From: Ipomoea triloba
Lineage: Eukaryota; Streptophyta; Magnoliopsida; Solanales; Convolvulaceae
Direction of reading: 5' to 3'
Length of the DNA: 64,000 nt
NCBI RefSeq assembly: GCF_003576645.1
Contig: NC_044922.1
Span: 15,491,274-15,555,273 of the forward strand
Shown here: positions 35,222 through 47,585 of the stretch, in pieces
Position numbering within the stretch: position 1 is the stretch's first letter
Layout of the letters: each line of letters begins with the position of its first letter
Program-made: the position numbers and the translations under genes
Notes under the pieces: generated by a model
Told to the model about the DNA's origin: nothing
What the model saw: the letters and a program-made list of their open reading frames with translations, nothing else
Database searches by the model: none

Positions 35222-36219
35222 ATAGGCTATGTTTGGCAAACCTAGCTGAAGAGGTAGCTGAAAGCTGAAAAGTAGCTGAAAGCTGAAAAGCTATAAGCTA
35301 GGAGCTGAAACTGAAGAGTTGTTAAGCTAGCTGTTGATGCTTAAAAGTGTTTGGTAAAATTAGCTTTTTGATAAGGTGATAAATGTAAAAAGACTAAAAA
35401 GGGCATCTTCATACAGTTTAAATTGGTTTGTTTACATATTAAAATTTAATATTGAAAATAAAATTATTAGCAAATCATGATCTAGCATCTAATAATGAAG
35501 TAGCAATATTGTTGCTAATCTCCTTCATCTATATAGAGGTCAGTCTAACTTAAACTTTCGTTAATGGCGAATTGACCATATTACTACTTGAATCTTGAAG
35601 TTTATCGGCGGTATGTAATCTCAATAAATAGTGCATGCAGATTGAAGCCAAGGGTTCTTGATTTTGCATTGTCATTCTTTGGATCTCAAATTCTTAATTA
35701 CGTGACAACGAGCTCCGGTCTGGAAATTTGTAGAAGCCACAGGTAAGAATTGCGTCTAATTCCTTAACATCTTTATTAACCAATGTTTTTTTTTTGAGGC
35801 GTGACTGGGTTTGTCTGTGTTCATGAAGTCAGGTGAGGGTGCGTTATTGGAGTTTCAAAGTCTCCACTGCGAAAGTTCTAATGATGCTCAGTTTTCTCGG
35901 CGACCATCTCAGCTACGCTGCCAGTAAAAGTCGATCACCATGAACGCATCTCATGTAGCAAATAAAGAAGAAGAGAAAAGGGTTTTAATTAGGAAGGGTA
36001 GAGGATGTCATTTATTTAAAATAATAAGGTTAAAGATGGAAAAAAAGTTAGGAAGCTACTAGCTTATTTTGAAACGCTACCTAAGGTAGCGTTCAAAAAT
36101 AAGCTCTTATTTTAAGCTACTAGCTTATTTTAGGAACATTACCAAACAGAACTTATAGCTTATTAGTAGCTTAAAATAAGCTATAAGCTCCTAAATAAGC
36201 TCTGCCAAACAGAGCCATA
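35222..36219. mobile_element. Non-autonomous TIR transposon of about 1 kb
   Basis: Left end GGCTATGTTTGGCAAACCTA and right end GCCAAACAGAGCC (reverse GGCTCTGTTTGGC), with long imperfect inverted arms rich in AGCTTAT/AGCTGAAA motifs, flanked by ATA on both sides. The interior from about 35480 to 35960 is less AT-rich and unlike the arms, so it may be acquired sequence. No transposase frame. Confidence 0.65.
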
Positions 36220-36428
36220 AATCAAATAAGACATAAATCAAATAAGAGGATATACATGTATGAGCTTATTTTATTATGTAGAAAATAAGATTATTTATCA
36301 TTGACTTACATATTTTGATGGAAGTTTAGAATTTTACATTGACATATTTGCCCTTGAATTGATATTATGAGAGATTTTGATTTCTAATTAGATGCATGAA
36401 TTTAGGGTGCTGGCTTTTAATCATAGCC

Positions 36429-36481
<53 letters not shown>

Positions 36482-36933
36482 TCTTTCTTTCTTATTTTTT
36501 ATTATACTGTTCAAAAGTAGGGAATGAGAAGAATAATGTGTTTTATAATTACTAAAGGATTTGAATCCAATAGTAGGATATCAAAAGTAGACAAACAAAC
36601 ATGGTAATAAGTATCAAATTCCATAATAGTGTACAAAAGTCATCAACCAAATGTCATCTAAAACTCTAAAAGTATTATTATCACGCAAATGTCAATTAAT
36701 ATTATTTACTTTTAGCTTATAAGCAATAATAGAAGCCATTTCTTTGGTCACCTACCTAAGATGTCATTTGGTAGGAGGAAAGTTCAAACTTTCATAATAA
36801 TTTAAAAGGTGAAAAAAATATTTTTACATTTGGTTCATCCTTTGGCTTGGAAAAGTTTTGAGTCAACTATTATTGCGATTTATTATGTTGGCATTGTCAT
36901 TAGAGAATGCTTGGATTTAATCTAAAAACATAA
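36220..36933. other. AT-rich spacer with (TA)n microsatellite
   Basis: Contains about 23 TA units at 36432-36477. The remainder includes a copy of the ATGTCAATTAATATTATTTA dispersed repeat at about 36690. No gene. Confidence 0.5.
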
Positions 36934-36956
36934 TAACACTACAAGAAAAATGCACA

Positions 36957-37740
36957 TAGACAATAGTTAAAAATCGTTGTCTTTGATGTAAAATTTCTGT
37001 TGTTGAAGCCGGTGTTGTTGTAAGTCTCGCTCAAAGACAATAGTTTTTAACCGTTGTCTTTTCTAGAAAAAACCAACGGTTTTTTAACCGTTGTCTATTG
37101 AGTGTTGTTGAGGCTGGTGCTGTTGAAAGTCACGCACATAGACAACGGTTTTTAACTATTGTCTTTTCTAGAAAAGACAACATTTTTTAGCTGTTGTCTA
37201 TTGACTATTGTTGAAACCGGTGTTGTTGTAAGTCCCGAGCAAAGACAACGATTTTTAACCGTTGTCTTTTCTATAAAAGACAACAGTTTTTAACCGTTGT
37301 CTATTGAGTGTTGTTGTAAGTTCCGAGCAAAGACTTAACCATTGTATTTTATAGAAAAGACAACGGTTTTTAATCGAAACCGTTGTCTATTGAGTGTTGT
37401 TGAAACCGATGTTGTTAAAAGTCATGCACATAGACAACGGTTTTTAACCGTTGTCTTTTCCACATAAAACAACGATTTTTAACCGTTGTCTATTATGGAT
37501 TGTTAAAAGAAGCATTGTTGAAAGCCATGCTAATAGACAACAGATTTTAAACGTTGTCTTTTATATATAAGACAACGGTTAAAAACCATTGTCTATTATG
37601 TGTCGTTGAAACCTGTATTGTAAAAAAAAATTCTAAACATAGACTACAGTTTTTAACCGTTGTCTTAATATCAAAGACAACGTTTAAAACCATTGTTCTC
37701 ACATTCATAGAAAACGGTTCTAAATCGTTGTTTTTTAACA
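36957..37740. repeat. Left palindrome array of the CACTA element
   Basis: About six to seven repeats of a unit near 105 bp. Each has paired arms such as GACAACGGTTTTTAACCGTT and a spacer with TGTTGTAAGTC. Arms are separated by only a few bases, so each would form a hairpin in single strand. Confidence 0.8.
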
Positions 37741-38534
37741 TGGTTTAACATGTAAACATAATGACATAATAATGTACAAAATACACAAGAACCAAATACC
37801 AAGTCTAAATACTTCATAGACAAAACACACCACCATTCTCATTAGGGATGAGAGATACAAATGCAACCAAAAGATACAATCTACTTGATATATGACTAAT
37901 GCAAAATCAAACCTATATACATGTCCTCAGCTACACTGGAGTTAACGAAGGCCTAGATGAATTAAACATATTATCTACTAGCAATACAAATTAAATTATA
38001 TTAAAAGCTTGCCTGCTGTAAATTGCTACTGCTATAGCGAGATCCCCGACATTCTCTTTTGCATAGTCTAATTAGTCGATCCACAAATATAAGACCAACA
38101 GAAATCTAGACATGTTTGGAAAAATATAAACAACAAAAAATGAAAAAAAATCCAAAAATAGGAAATTAAAAAAATTAGTAAAGAAGAGTGTGGTTTACAT
38201 TCTCCTGTAGCTTGAGACCATCTTGCTTTGTGAGAACCTGCATGAATAGAAACAGAAAGTAATTTATTTGCATTATTTCAACATATTATATGACATCATT
38301 TTAGAATGGTATGTGAAAAGAGAAGATGAATATCTAACATATAAAGAAACTAGATAATCATAAAGCCTGGTATTGACTGTCTATGGAAGCTTTTAGTATC
38401 ACTCACTGCAACAATCAAGTCAGCTGTTATAATATAACCACTAGCAGAATAACAAAGGTGTATGTGGTTTAAGGAAGGTCTTGGGTTCAATTCTCATTGG
38501 TAATAACATTTATTCATTTTATTCCAAGACTACA

Positions 38535-39760
38535 CACAAAAAACAACGGTTAAATAAAACCGTTATCTTTTAGAAAAACAAAATGCACATAGACAATGGT
38601 TTAAAAAACTCGTTGTCTTTGTAGTGTTTTTAATAAACCGTTGTCTTTGAAGTGTTGTCTATTCAAGTGTGCTTAAAGACAACACACAAACGATAACGGT
38701 TTTAAAAAATCGTTGTCTTTGTAGTGTTGTGAATTGAAGTGCACTTAAAGACAACAGACCAACGACAATGGTTAAATAAAACCGTTGTCTAAATAAAAAA
38801 CGGGTGCACAAAGACAACGATTTTAATAAATTGTTTTCTTTGAAGTGTTGTCTATTCAAGTGTGCTTAAAGACAACACACAAACGACAATGGTTAAATAA
38901 ACTCGTTGTCTTTTTAAAAAAAAAAAAATAAACGCGCAAAGACAACAACTATAAAAAAAATTGTTGTCTTTGTAATGTTGTGTATTCAAGTGCACTTAAA
39001 GACAACACACCAACGACAACGATTACATAAAACCGTTGTCTAAATAAAAAAACGGAATGCACATAGACAACGGTTTAAAAAAATTGTTGTCTTTAAAGTG
39101 TTGTGTATTAAAATGCGCTTAATAACAACACACCAACGACAACGGCTAAATAAAACCGTTTGTCTTTTAAAAAAAATAAACGCGCAAAGATAACAGTTTT
39201 AAAAAATCATTGTCTTTGTAGTGTTTTGTATTCAAGTGCACTTAAAGACAACACACCAACGACAACGGTTAAATAAATCCGTTGTCTAAATAAAAAAAAC
39301 GGGTGTACAAAAGTAACAGTTTTAAACCGTTGTCTTTGAAGTGTTTTCTATTCAAGAGTGCTTAAAGGCAACACAAAAGCGACAATGGTTAAATAAAACC
39401 GTTGTCTTTTTTTTTTTAAATGCGCAAAGACAACGGTTTTAAAAAAACCGTTGTCTTTTTAGTGTTGCATACTCAAGTGCACTTAAAAACAATACACAAA
39501 CGACAACGGTTACCTAAAACCATTGTCTTTTATTTTAAAAAAGCGCACATAGACAATGGTTTTTAAAAACCGTTGTCTTTTGCGGTGTTGTTTTTTGACA
39601 AAATGCACAAAGACAACACACTAAAGACAACAGTTCGGTAAAAACCGTTGTCTTTGGTAAAAGTGTTGCGTCAAAGACAACAATTTTGTCCAAAACTGTT
39701 GTCTTTTACACAAAAGACAACACTTTTGTCAAAAACTGTTGTCTTTTTAGTGTTGTCTAT
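38535..39760. repeat. Right palindrome array of the CACTA element
   Basis: About nine repeats of a unit near 120 bp with AAAGACAACACACCAACGAC, GGTTAAATAAAACCGTTGTC and AAGTGCACTTAAAGACAACA. The spacer differs from that of the left array but the GACAACGG motif is shared. Confidence 0.8.
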
Positions 39761-39782
39761 GTGCATTTTTCTTGTAGTGTAA

Positions 39783-39985
39783 GTTTCAATCCAGGTTATA
39801 CCCCTGATTTATGTCTATTTGTTTTGTTAAATTTTTGTATGCATTATGCTATAACAGTTGTACTATACAATTTTATGGACAAAAATATCCATGTCATTAT
39901 AACTTCTGTTATGTTTTCCCATTATTATTACCATGCACATGCATATACAATATTTTTTTTTTATTCTTCAAAGGTAATAATGTAG
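39783..39985. repeat. Dispersed repeat, copy inverted at 45.55-45.77 kb
   Basis: TTTCAATCCAGGTTATACCC through CATGCACATGCATATACAAT reappears in reverse complement at 45541-45765. The CACTA element is inserted inside this copy: the stretch CTAAAAACATAATAA left of it (36922-36936) completes the match. Confidence 0.8.
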
Positions 39986-40007
39986 GTAAACATGCTATCA
40001 TAAGAAA

Positions 40008-41555
40008 CTAGTATTTTCGCCCGTGCGTTGCACGGAATTGATTTGTTATAATATTTTAAGAATATTTAGATTGATATACAATCATATAAATTATAACATC
40101 GAATATTATATAGCGCAATTGATGACATTGGTTGGATCAATTATGTTTTCTGATGTTTTCCTTGCTTGAATTACAGCAAATAACTATCCAATTGCCCGTG
40201 CGATGCACGAATAATTTTTTTTATTATATATTTAGATAATAAAAATAAAGATGAAGTTATAAAAAATTCTAATATTGGGCGTGTATATTCATTTGATTAT
40301 AAGATTAGTGCAAAAGTATTACTCAATTAATTGAATAATATATGACTTGTTTGTTTACAATTATCTTAAAAAGATCGATATGTAATATGACTTATTTATT
40401 TATATTATTACTAAAATAAATATGGAAAAATTGAGAAATAATTTAATTATATTTATTATAAAAATAAATTCAATAACCAATGTTTAGTTTAATTATCATA
40501 ATAATTATTAGGAGAAAATATCATTTTTGGTCCCACGACTATTAGCAAAATGACAATTTTGATCCACATGTTTAATTTCTACCAATTTTGGTCTCACGAC
40601 TATTGTTTTAGTTCCAATTTTGGTTCCACGATTATTGTTTTAGTGTCAAAATTCATCGTTTTGATCACTCATCCGTTTAAAACGTGCTGGAATCTAAAAT
40701 TTCTAAAGGTATTTTCGTCCTTTTCAACCCAATATCTCAATTTGAGCATTAATAAAGAGATTTAAGCCCTTTGATTGATCACAATTCACAGTTCTCCTCC
40801 TCAAATTAAGATAAAATGAGGAGAAAAACTGTGAATTTTTATCAATCTTAGGACTTAAATACATGTATTCACGCTCATATTGAAATATTCAGTTGAAAAT
40901 GATGAAAATACCCTTAACAAATTTTTTTTTATTTTTGCACGTTTTAAACGAATGGGTGACTGGCGTGATAAATTTTGGCACTAAAACAATAGTCGTGCGA
41001 CCAAAATTGATATTAAACAATAGTCGTGAGACCAAAATTGGTAGAAATTAAACATGTAGACCAAAATTGTCATTTTGCTAATAGTCGTGGGACCAAAATT
41101 AGTATTTGCTCTAATTATTAGTCAATTACATTAATATATGTGCAATTATACTTTTATACCTTAAGTATATTCATTTTCACCATATCACATTTATTTTTTT
41201 CTTCCTCCTCCATATTTGAATGAATTAATTGTAATTATTATAAAAAAAAAATATACCAACCATGTGTAATTAATTTTTTTTAAAGTTTAAATAATTTAAA
41301 ATTTTCAAAAAAAGTGTAATTAATTTTTTAAAAAATTTTTAAATAATTTTTAGTCAATTAGTAATATCCTTTTCCTTTTCTAATTTGTCTAATTTCCGTT
41401 TGTTTTTTCGTTATGATCTTTTTATATTTTCAATCAATTAGTAAAATCAGTTTTCTTTTTTTCATTTTATCTTTACTATTTGTTTGGGGAGGAAATTTCA
41501 CAAAGGATGGTTTTATTTTTATTAATTAATAGTAATACAAATATAAAAGTATAGA
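40008..41555 (-). mobile_element. Probable Helitron, split by a MULE-like element
   Basis: Read on the minus strand, the 3' end has a GC hairpin (CCGTGCAACGCACGG) about 10 nt before a terminal CTAG that is followed by T. A TCTATACTTTTATA start preceded by A lies at 41555. This TC...CTAG, A|T architecture is the Helitron signature. No Rep/helicase frame. The 5' end is less certain than the 3' end. Confidence 0.5.
40502..41121. mobile_element. MULE-like foldback element, 9-10 bp TSD
   Basis: A 600-bp element at 40512-41111 flanked by TAATTATTAG on both sides. Inverted arms of about 180-190 bp start GAGAAAATATCATTTTTGGT and contain GGTCCCACGACTATTAGCAA and its complement. No coding capacity. 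Nested within the Helitron at 40008-41555. Confidence 0.85.
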
Positions 41556-41845
41556 TAAGTATTCGAATTATTATTATTGGTGTAAATAATAATTAATAAA
41601 TTATTTTTTCTTATAAAATTACGTAGAATTTTCAAGGAATTTTTATATATATTACGCAAAATTTATTTTTATTATTTTCACAATTATAATGGTTTAATTA
41701 TTTTGAGATTTTGGCAAATAAAATTTTGTTACCAATTAAACTTTATTAATTTTTTTACCAATTAATTAATAATATTAGTTTGTGCGGGGCAATTGAAGAT
41801 GAGGATTTTACTTTTATTAATAGTATTGATATTGATACGTGGATA

Positions 41846-42320
41846 TAGAAACAATATTACCAATTAATAGATATTAGTAAATTTTTTAATTTTACATTTT
41901 CTTACCAAATAAGCTTTATTAATTATTTGACCAATAAAATATTTAATTAATTGACTACAAAAAGTTTGGGCGGAATAATAAAATAGGAAGATTTTACTTT
42001 TATATATCAACTTAGGGTAATGACCGTGATCCCCTAGCATATATATCAATTGCTTATATTATCAATTGCTTATATTATTTCGTGATCCCCTAGCGTATAA
42101 AATTGAATAATGGTTGAAAATATAATAAGCATCCAAATACTCTTGATTTTCATTTATGTTTTCTACCATATATATGGAAATATAAATTGTAAACAAAATA
42201 TGTACCCTCTATATGGAAGTTGGTCAAAATAGAGGATAAATATTGCGTAATATAAATATTATAATATATTAGTAAATATATTCTTACCGTATACAGTAAA
42301 TAGTAAAAAAAAAAAAAGGA
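41846..42320. repeat. Duplicated AT-rich block, first copy
   Basis: Two segments, A at 41846-41990 (ACCAAATAAGCTTTATTAAT) and B at 42010-42320 (GTGATCCCCTAGC, ATAATAAGCATCCAAATACT, GTACCCTCTATATG). Both recur downstream, B at 44080-44380 and A at 44755-44900, in the same direction but in swapped order. Confidence 0.8.
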
Positions 42321-42985
42321 TCAACTTACCATGAATATCAATTACCATATATGTTAATATTATATTTTGTCGAAAAAAATTCTTACCACGAATATCAATT
42401 AGTGTATATGTAAATTATTATTATTATATATTAAATAGTAGTATTTTAAATTAGGTAAAATATTATTGATTAGTACAACTGGATGTGTGTGTGTAATATT
42501 TATATTATATTTACATAATAACATGAATTTGGAAAGTATATATTACCATGAATTACGTTATTACCATGAGAATTAGAGTATAATAATTTATGTCCACCAT
42601 GAGAATTAGGTATAATTTGTGAAATTGGAAACAATATTTCTAATTAATAGATATTAGTTAATTTCCATATAACATTTTCTTACCAATTATCTATACTATT
42701 AAAGTTGAAGAGGGGGGTTTTATTTTTATTAATAGAAAAGAAATAGATAATTAATAATTCATAATAAGATAATAGAATTAATATAATAATTATTTTATTA
42801 CTGTATACTAAATTTATTAAATATTAAAATTTATAAAATTATTAAATATTAAATATATTTCATCAAAATTGTTTTCATTCCTTATCCTATTTTATTTATT
42901 GCTATTTTTAATAGACACCATTTAAGAATAAATATAATATATATTTATTGTTCCATTTCATTACAAAAAAATAAAGTTATGTCAT

Positions 42986-43571
42986 TTAGGGTGTGTTTGG
43001 AAACCCGGAAAATGATTTCCGGAAATCATTTTCCGGGTTTCTAGTGTTTGGCAAGTGAAAGAAAAAGATGGTCAAAGGAAATTAAGAGGCTGGTCAACGG
43101 AAAAGAAGGCCTCTTTTCCAGAAAATGACTTCCGGAAAAAATTTCCGGAAGTCATTTTCCGGAGCCTTCATCTCTTCCACACAATTACCTGGGTTTTCCG
43201 AAAAATTGCCTGAGTTTGCGAAAGTGCGAACGGAAAACCAGTCTGGATTGGTTTCCAGACTGGTGCGAAACTAGTGGATTGGTTTCATGAAACCAGTCTG
43301 GACTGGTTTCCGACTGGTTTTCGGTCGGCGAAACCAGTCCGTTCATTGGTTTCGCAAATCTGACTGTCTGGGATTTTTATTTTTTTTTAAGATTTTATTT
43401 TGTTTTTTAGATCATTTTGTTGTTAATTTTCTAGAAAATTAACCAAACACGCAAAGACAGTTTTCTGCTGCACATCCGAACACAAGAATGGAAAATATTT
43501 TCCGGAAAATAAGTCATTTTTCAGAAAACATTTTCCAGAAGTCATTTTCCTGCTTTCCAAACACACCCTTA
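42986..43571. mobile_element. MITE rich in TTTCCGG palindromes, TSD TTA
   Basis: Left end GGGTGTGTTTGGAAACCCGG, right end (reverse) ...TTTCCAAACACACCC, flanked by TTA on both sides. The arms contain repeated self-complementary ATTTCCGGAAAT / TTTTCCGG segments, and the core has repeated GAAACCAGTC motifs. Confidence 0.8.
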
Positions 43572-43689
43572 ATGTACTTATTATTACATTCTCTATCCCA
43601 TTGTATTTTTTGAAAAAATGCATTGCGCAAATTAATTATTTTTCTTTAACAGGAATATCAATTCGCATATACTAAAATACTATTATGAA

Positions 43690-43985
43690 AAATTGTAATT
43701 TATGCCCCTCCATAATATGTCAATTGTCAACGTCACCCTTGAATTATTAATAGTGTAAATGTTGCCCCCCAATTTTCAAAACGATTTATATATTACCCCT
43801 CCAAAGTTTAAATGTTGCCCCTCAATTTTCAATATGTTACATATATTGCCCCTCCCGTACGGTACGGGAGAGGCAATATATGTACTGTTTTGAAAATTGA
43901 GGGGAATATTTACACCACTGATAATTCATGGGTGACATTGATAATCGACATATTATGGATCGAAGGGGTATATATTACAAATTTC
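43690..43985. repeat. Foldback repeat with perfect palindromic centre
   Basis: Arms containing ATGCCCCTCCATAATATGTC and its imperfect complement fold around the exact palindrome CCCGTACGGTACGGG at about 43854-43868. The left arm carries an internal duplication (AATGTTGCCCC... twice). Ends and target duplication were not resolved. Confidence 0.65.
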
Positions 43986-44079
43986 CCTTATTATTATATA
44001 TTAAATATTAAATATTAGTATTTATGAATATAATTAATCAATTATAAGATTATTAAATATTATATCAATTTCAATTTCG

Positions 44080-44900
44080 GTAATGGTCGTGAGCCCCTAG
44101 CGTATATATCAATTGCTTATATTATTAATTGCTTATATTAGTTCGTGATCCCCTAGCATATAGAATTGAATAATAGTTGAAAATATAATAAGCATCCAAA
44201 TACTTTTGATTTTCATTCATGTTTTCTACCATATGTACAAAAATAAAAAATGTAAACAAAATATGTACCCTCTATATGTAAGTTGGTCAAAGTAGAGGAT
44301 AAACATTACGTAATATAAATATTGTAATATATTAGTAAATATATTCTTACCATATACAGTATATAGTAAAAAAAAAAACATTTTTGAACAACTGATAAGT
44401 ATTTAACATATTTTAATACTATTTAGTAAATATACTCTTACCGTATTTAACATAACTTTAATTTGTTTATTTTCTTTAATATTTTTTATGACGTTTAAAT
44501 TTAAAATTTTATATCTAATAATATTTTTGATGTAGTTTACAAATATTTAAATTTTATATAGTAAAACTTGACTAAACTAAATATTGTAAAATATTAAATT
44601 GTAAAAATATGCAGAATTTGCAAACGATAATATTACCAATTATATTATAGAATACCATACATAATATTACCAATTATGCTATTATGTTATTACCTAATTA
44701 ATATGTCTTTTCTACACGGTATTATGTTATTACATTAATATATGAATATATAAACAATATTACCAATTTATAGATATTAGTTAATTTGTATTTTACGTTT
44801 TCTTACCAAATAAGCTTTATTAATTATTTGATCAATAAAATATTTAATTAATTGACTACAAAAGTTTTGGCGGAAAAATGAAATTGGAGGATTTTTTACT
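44080..44900. repeat. Duplicated AT-rich block, second copy
   Basis: Segment B at 44080-44380 and segment A at 44755-44900 match 42010-42320 and 41846-41990 closely, with a different order and about 370 bp of unrelated AT-rich DNA between them. Confidence 0.8.
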
Positions 44901-45424
44901 TATATATATATATACTAGTTTTTTCTACGCGCTTTGCGCGAAGATTTGTGCCCAATATTTAAACCCAATTAGTAAATCATTTTGAAATAGATATAATGCA
45001 CTTTTTTAGTTGCCAAAGTTTCATAGATATTCGAGTAAAATTTTTGTTGTGTATGTATTTGAAATTAATACAAGAAATTCAAATTCATTGTGATGAATAT
45101 ATTCCACTATAATTTTAAGCGTACTCAACGTTGTATTACAATATTTTTGTCTTTGAAAATGAATAAAATTTGTTTAAATATAGTCTTCTTCTTTTTCTTT
45201 TTTTTTTTTTTTGAGAAAAAAATATAGTCTTTTTCTAATTAGAGATATATCCCTTATAAATTCATATTCATATATGGATATACATAATACTTGATTTCAA
45301 CTATCTCAATTCAACAACTTTCACAGATTGATATCCAAAAATCTTGTCTCAATTCAACTGCAAATGCATTATGTTGCTGCTCATTTATAATATTAATATT
45401 TTTAAATAATAGTGTGTGTGTGTC

Positions 45425-45470
<46 letters not shown>

Positions 45471-45756
45471 AAGTAAGAATTATATAAATGATAAATTATT
45501 AAATATATCTATGGTAATATTTAATTAAAATATAAATGAATTCAAACTTACCATTGAAGAATGTAAGAAAAAAATATTGTGTATGCATGTGCATGGTAAT
45601 TATAATGTGAAAAGATAACAGAAGTTATAACGGTAGGGATATTTCTGTCCAAAAAATTATGTAGTACAACTTTTATAGCATAATGTACAACAAAATTAAT
45701 GGAAAAAATGGACATAAACCAGGGGTATAACTTGGATTGAGACGTATTATGTTTTT

Positions 45757-45766
<10 letters not shown>

Positions 45767-45817
<51 letters not shown>
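45767..45817. repeat. Microsatellite (TA)n
   Basis: About 25 TA units next to the inverted dispersed repeat. A second TA run lies at about 45428-45466. Confidence 0.9.
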
Positions 45818-45819
<2 letters not shown>

Positions 45820-46849
45820 GCGTAGTTGCTACTTGCTACATTATCATTATCACATTATTAGTTCAATAGTATAATATGTGAATATGCCATATCATTAATG
45901 TTATATTGTTATGTCAATTTTCATAACACATTATAATATATTTACGGAATATACAAATAGATAACAATTAACCATCGAATTCACTTATAGTATTTGTGTT
46001 TTTCTTTTTAGTACTATTGACCCTGTTTTTCTAGTATTTGATTGTTTAATACCTGAATTTATAATAAAAAAATTCCAAACTACTATACAATAACCACTTC
46101 CAGCAATTTCATTTCATCAATCCTTAAGAAAGATATGTAATTGCAAGAATGTATCATTGTAGTTTAATTTGAAACAAACTAACATTAATATTTAGTGAAA
46201 TATTTTTATATTTTCATCACAACTTAGGATGTAACACAAGCCAATACTCCACCAGGTTTCTTGTTGAAGACTATTAGGATATGAAGTAATCAGATGCTAA
46301 TAATATGTCAATGGTGTACATACAAGAGTCAAATGACTCAAATCTCATTGATATATAATTCCTCAATTTAAAACTTCAGTGAAAGGAATTACTTTTTCAA
46401 CTAACACAGTCAAGGTTAGTTTAACAATCAGTATGAGACATGAACCCCTATCCACCAAGCTTCTTGTCAAGAACGTCCATTTACAGGTTAAATAGTGAAC
46501 CAAGGCTAACATACAATGTGGTACTGTTGTTCAGTGAAGAGTCAAATCCTATATGCAATTCCCAAATCTTAGATCAAAACATCCATAGGAAATATTACAT
46601 TGTATCGTATAAGATAAAGTTGTTAAATTGTAAAGATAAAAATGACACATTAAGAATTTCAAAGGGAGAATCTTTTAATAGAATACCTATATAGGCATGG
46701 ATTCTATTTGTTAATATAATGATCCTTATGGGTAGCATAGCATTACATTGAAAAAGCAACACAACAAATTGCAAGTGACTGAAGTCACAACTTATTATAG
46801 AACTGTTTTGCTCATTGGAAGAGAAGTTGTCCAAATAGAATGTACATAC

Positions 46850-47344
46850 CGATGCTCCTTCTCTTCAACTCCATAATCAAAATTGAGCAACTGCTCCATT
46901 AACAACATCCTTTTCCAGGCATTCCTTCATGGCATCTAAATGTGAAATCTGAACACTTCTTTGGATCAATTTTAGCACCTTCTCCACGGCATCATTATGT
47001 TTCACTATTGTCCTCAATGCAAGAGCCATTGCTGAATTTTCACCCGCAATCCAACTCACCTGCTTTTGAATATTATATTCACACACAAAGCATAAAAACA
47101 CCAGCATGTTCAAGAAATACCCTCCTTAGTCACATAATTTCCTCTTCCTGTACCACAATATCACTTCCAGAAGTCCCTTCATTCTCCCTTGTAGGAATAA
47201 TAGGTGAATGGAATTTGCAGAATATAATATTATACGTAAATGAAATAGGTATGTTCTTACCAATTGCAAATAATGAGAATCGACACCTATACCCTTTAAA
47301 GCCCCATCTTTCCCAAAAAGATCCCCATGAGGATAGGGATTCAT
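46850..47344 (-). pseudogene. Captured gene fragment, unknown product
   Basis: Exon-like structure on the minus strand. ATG at 47344 opens MNPYPHGDLFGKDGALKGIG, ending at a GTAAGA donor near 47263. A later piece reads AGENSAMALALRTIVKHNDA then VEKVLKLIQRS and DAMKECLEKDVVNGAVAQF. A one-base insertion then breaks the frame: the following DYGVEEKEHR is in another frame and ends at a GTATGT donor near 46850. A TATA box (CTATTTATACAC, minus) lies about 75 bp before the ATG. I do not recognise the family. Broken frame and position within a Helitron suggest capture. Confidence 0.45.
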
Positions 47345-47585
47345 TCCATTTCCTCCACTGTCCTATACGTCCGTGCCCTTCTTAAGGCTCTCATAAACTC
47401 TAAAAATGAAGTGTATAAATAGGACTCTATAGCTATACATTTTGCAAAAAATGGAATTCTTGCTTTGTTTTTGTTCAATCTTTACGGCAAAATATTCCTT
47501 ACAAAATCTAGGAATAATAGGTGAATGGAATTTGCAGGATATAATATTTTACGTGAATGAAATAGGTATGTTCTTACCGATTATA
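47192..47585. repeat. Direct repeat of about 80 bp
   Basis: GAATAATAGGTGAATGGAAT through GGTATGTTCTTACC occurs at 47191-47262 and again at 47510-47578. The first copy forms the intron boundary of the gene fragment, so the second copy duplicates a piece of that intron. Confidence 0.8.

Larger units (their letters stand above)
36934..39782. mobile_element. Non-autonomous CACTA (EnSpm-type) transposon
   Basis: Ends are CACTACAAGAAAAATGCAC at 36937 and the exact reverse complement finishing CTTGTAGTG at 39779. TAA lies at 36934-36936 and 39780-39782. Length is 2843 bp. Both subterminal regions are dense arrays of GACAACGG / CCGTTGTC motifs arranged as inverted pairs. A 0.8-kb unique core (about 37740-38520) has no transposase; it contains a SINE-like GGTTCAATTCTC. 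It cannot be autonomous. Confidence 0.92.

Noticed and set aside
37547..37748. Complementary 64-residue frames on both strands
   Set aside because: Produced by palindromic CACTA subterminal repeats.
36957..39760. CRISPR-like array of regularly spaced repeats
   Set aside because: Repeats are palindromic, spacers are themselves repeated, and the ends are CACTA transposon termini in a plant genome.
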